Shown: in pieces, positions 10,362-11,526 of the stretch
Position numbering within the stretch: position 1 is the first letter of the stretch
Layout: each line of letters begins with the position of its first letter
Assembly: GCA_004297865.1 (NCBI GenBank)
Contig: SCSO01000141.1
Location: 1-11,526, forward strand
Reading direction: 5' to 3'
From: Legionella sp.
GTDB taxonomy: Bacteria > Pseudomonadota > Gammaproteobacteria > Legionellales > Legionellaceae
Length of the DNA stretch: 11,526 nt
The notes under the pieces: generated by a model
The model's input: only the letters and a program-made list of their open reading frames with translations
What the model was told of the DNA's origin: nothing
The model's database searches: none
Program-made: the position numbers and the translations under genes

Positions 10362-11526
10362 CTATATTTTTGGACTGGCTAAGTGCCAGTTGGTCTGTTG
10401 TTGATAATGATGTGCCGCATTCAATAAACGAACTTCGCTAAAATGTTTACCCATCAATTGCATGCCTATGGGCAGACCTTCTGCAAAACCTGCGGGAATT
10501 GAAAGTGCCGGAATCCCTGCCAAATTGGCTGCTACGGTAAAGACATCGGCTAAGTAATTTTGAATGGGATCGGCAATTTTTTCCCCTAATTTAAAGGCAG
10601 TAGTGGGGGTGGTCGGTCCTAAAATGAGATCAACAGAACTCAAAGCAGTAATTAATTCATTTTTAATGAGTCGGCGGATTTTTTGTGCTTGCAAATAATA
10701 AGCATCAAAATAACCAGAAGAAAGCACGTGCGTGCCGGTTAATATACGGCGCTTGACTTCTGCGCCAAAACCCTCACTACGCGAAGCCGTTATTAACTCT
10801 ATTAAACTGGAATTTTTTTCACTGCGGTATCCAAAACGTAAGCCATCATAACGCGAGAGGTTCGAGGAGGCTTCAGCACAGGCTACAACGTAATAAGTAG
10901 GAACCCATAAATGCTGTAGTTTAAGATCCAACTCAATAATTTCTGCACCAAGATCTTTAAACACTTTAACAGCAGCTAAAATCGCGTCCTGAATGCTTTG
11001 CTCCACTTGGGGCTGAAAGAAACAAGAGGGCAGACCAACACGTAATTTATCCAAGGGTTTAGATAATTCTTCTAGGTAATTAGGTACAGGTGCCTCCACC
11101 GAAGTAGAATCCTGCGGATCAAAGCCTGCAAGAGCTTGTAATACTAAAGCTAAATCTTCTGCGCTTTTAGCCATAGGTCCTGCTTGATCTAAACTCGAAG
11201 CAAAAGCGACCATCCCAAAACGTGACACTAAACCATAGGTGGGTTTAAGACCACTGATTCCACAAAAGGCTGCGGGTTGGCGAATGGAGCCGCCAGTATC
11301 TGAGCCTATGGCAAATGGCACTAAACCTGCCGCAACCGCAGCAGCTGAACCACCGGAAGAGCCGCCGGGAACCCGTTGTTTATCCCAGGGGTTTAATACA
11401 GAGCCAAAATAGCTGTTTTCATTTGCTGAGCCCATAGCAAATTCATCCATATTGGTTTTTCCTAAAAGGATGGTGCCTTGTTCTGCTAGTTTATGAGCAA
11501 TGGTTGCGGTGTAGGGGGCTTGGAAA
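10362..11526 (-). CDS. gatA: Asp/Glu-tRNA amidotransferase subunit A, 5' part cut by the window
   Basis: GatA is the glutaminase of GatCAB, a member of the amidase-signature family. The frame is open through 11526 and codes FQAPYTATIAHKL, then GTILLGKTN, before the internal Met at 11450. The true start is therefore outside the window, and about 95 N-terminal residues, with the catalytic Lys, are missing here. The visible part holds TNMDEFAMGSANENS, the amidase signature VPGGSSGGSAAAVAAG with the cis-Ser, then DTGGSIRQPAAFCGISGLKP with the nucleophilic Ser 24 residues further on. It ends SPKI and stops at 10362. The downstream gatB begins seven bases later, so the two are one operon. The right end runs into the window boundary and shows no sign of truncation by mutation. 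Confidence 0.97.
   Translation of the reverse strand, partial: FQAPYTATIAHKLAEQGTILLGKTNMDEFAMGSANENSYFGSVLNPWDKQRVPGGSSGGSAAAVAAGLVPFAIGSDTGGSIRQPAAFCGISGLKPTYGLVSRFGMVAFASSLDQAGPMAKSAEDLALVLQALAGFDPQDSTSVEAPVPNYLEELSKPLDKLRVGLPSCFFQPQVEQSIQDAILAAVKVFKDLGAEIIELDLKLQHLWVPTYYVVACAEASSNLSRYDGLRFGYRSEKNSSLIELITASRSEGFGAEVKRRILTGTHVLSSGYFDAYYLQAQKIRRLIKNELITALSSVDLILGPTTPTTAFKLGEKIADPIQNYLADVFTVAANLAGIPALSIPAGFAEGLPIGMQLMGKHFSEVRLLNAAHHYQQQTNWHLASPKI

Noticed and set aside
10362..11450. gatA as a shortened gene starting at the Met at 11450
   Set aside because: Conserved GatA residues continue in frame upstream to the window end, so the apparent short form is an edge effect.

Overview
This window looks like chromosomal DNA from an AT-rich, Gram-negative gammaproteobacterium, most likely an intracellular member of the Legionellales (Legionella, Coxiella, Aquicella or Berkiella-like). 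That placement is an inference. It rests on an apparent ADP-ribosyltransferase with an acidic, E-block-like C-terminus, a large ankyrin-type protein of a style common in these bacteria, a small exported Cys-containing protein resembling a Legionella family, a FadL/OmpP1 porin, and the GatA-GatB pair. No 16S or other strong taxonomic marker is present.

Layout. Positions 1-3314 carry three plus-strand genes: a putative mono-ADP-ribosyltransferase effector (106-1233), a FadL/OmpP1-type outer-membrane protein (1338-2540) and an unrecognised exported protein (2664-3314). Positions 3315-3703 have no gene. They are packed with inverted repeats and hold the first copy of a 162-bp MITE. Positions 3704-7185 hold a compact minus-strand three-gene cluster, transcribed in the order 845-aa ankyrin-like protein, 160-aa four-helix membrane protein, 124-aa exported protein. 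Positions 7186-7695 again have no gene. They hold a second, inverted copy of the MITE and members of a dispersed repeat of about 50 bp. A small membrane protein (7696-8091, minus) with a near-consensus promoter lies divergently from an exported thiol-peroxidase-like gene (8295-8870, plus). The right end is housekeeping: gatB (8918-10354) and the 3' part of gatA (10362 to the window edge), both on the minus strand.

How it fits together. GatA and GatB are subunits of the amidotransferase that makes Gln-tRNA and/or Asn-tRNA. The left two thirds is accessory DNA: possible host-directed proteins, surface and exported proteins, and many small non-autonomous repeats. Both MITE copies have IS5/IS903-like ends, carry their own 9-bp target duplications, and sit in the loops of pre-existing CTCCCTTCT-type palindromes. 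They lie in opposite orientation on either side of the ankyrin-gene cluster. The points of greatest interest are the R-S-ExE signature in the first gene, the hairpin-loop targeting of the MITEs, the atypical single-Cys peroxidase and the uncharacterised ankyrin-cluster proteins.
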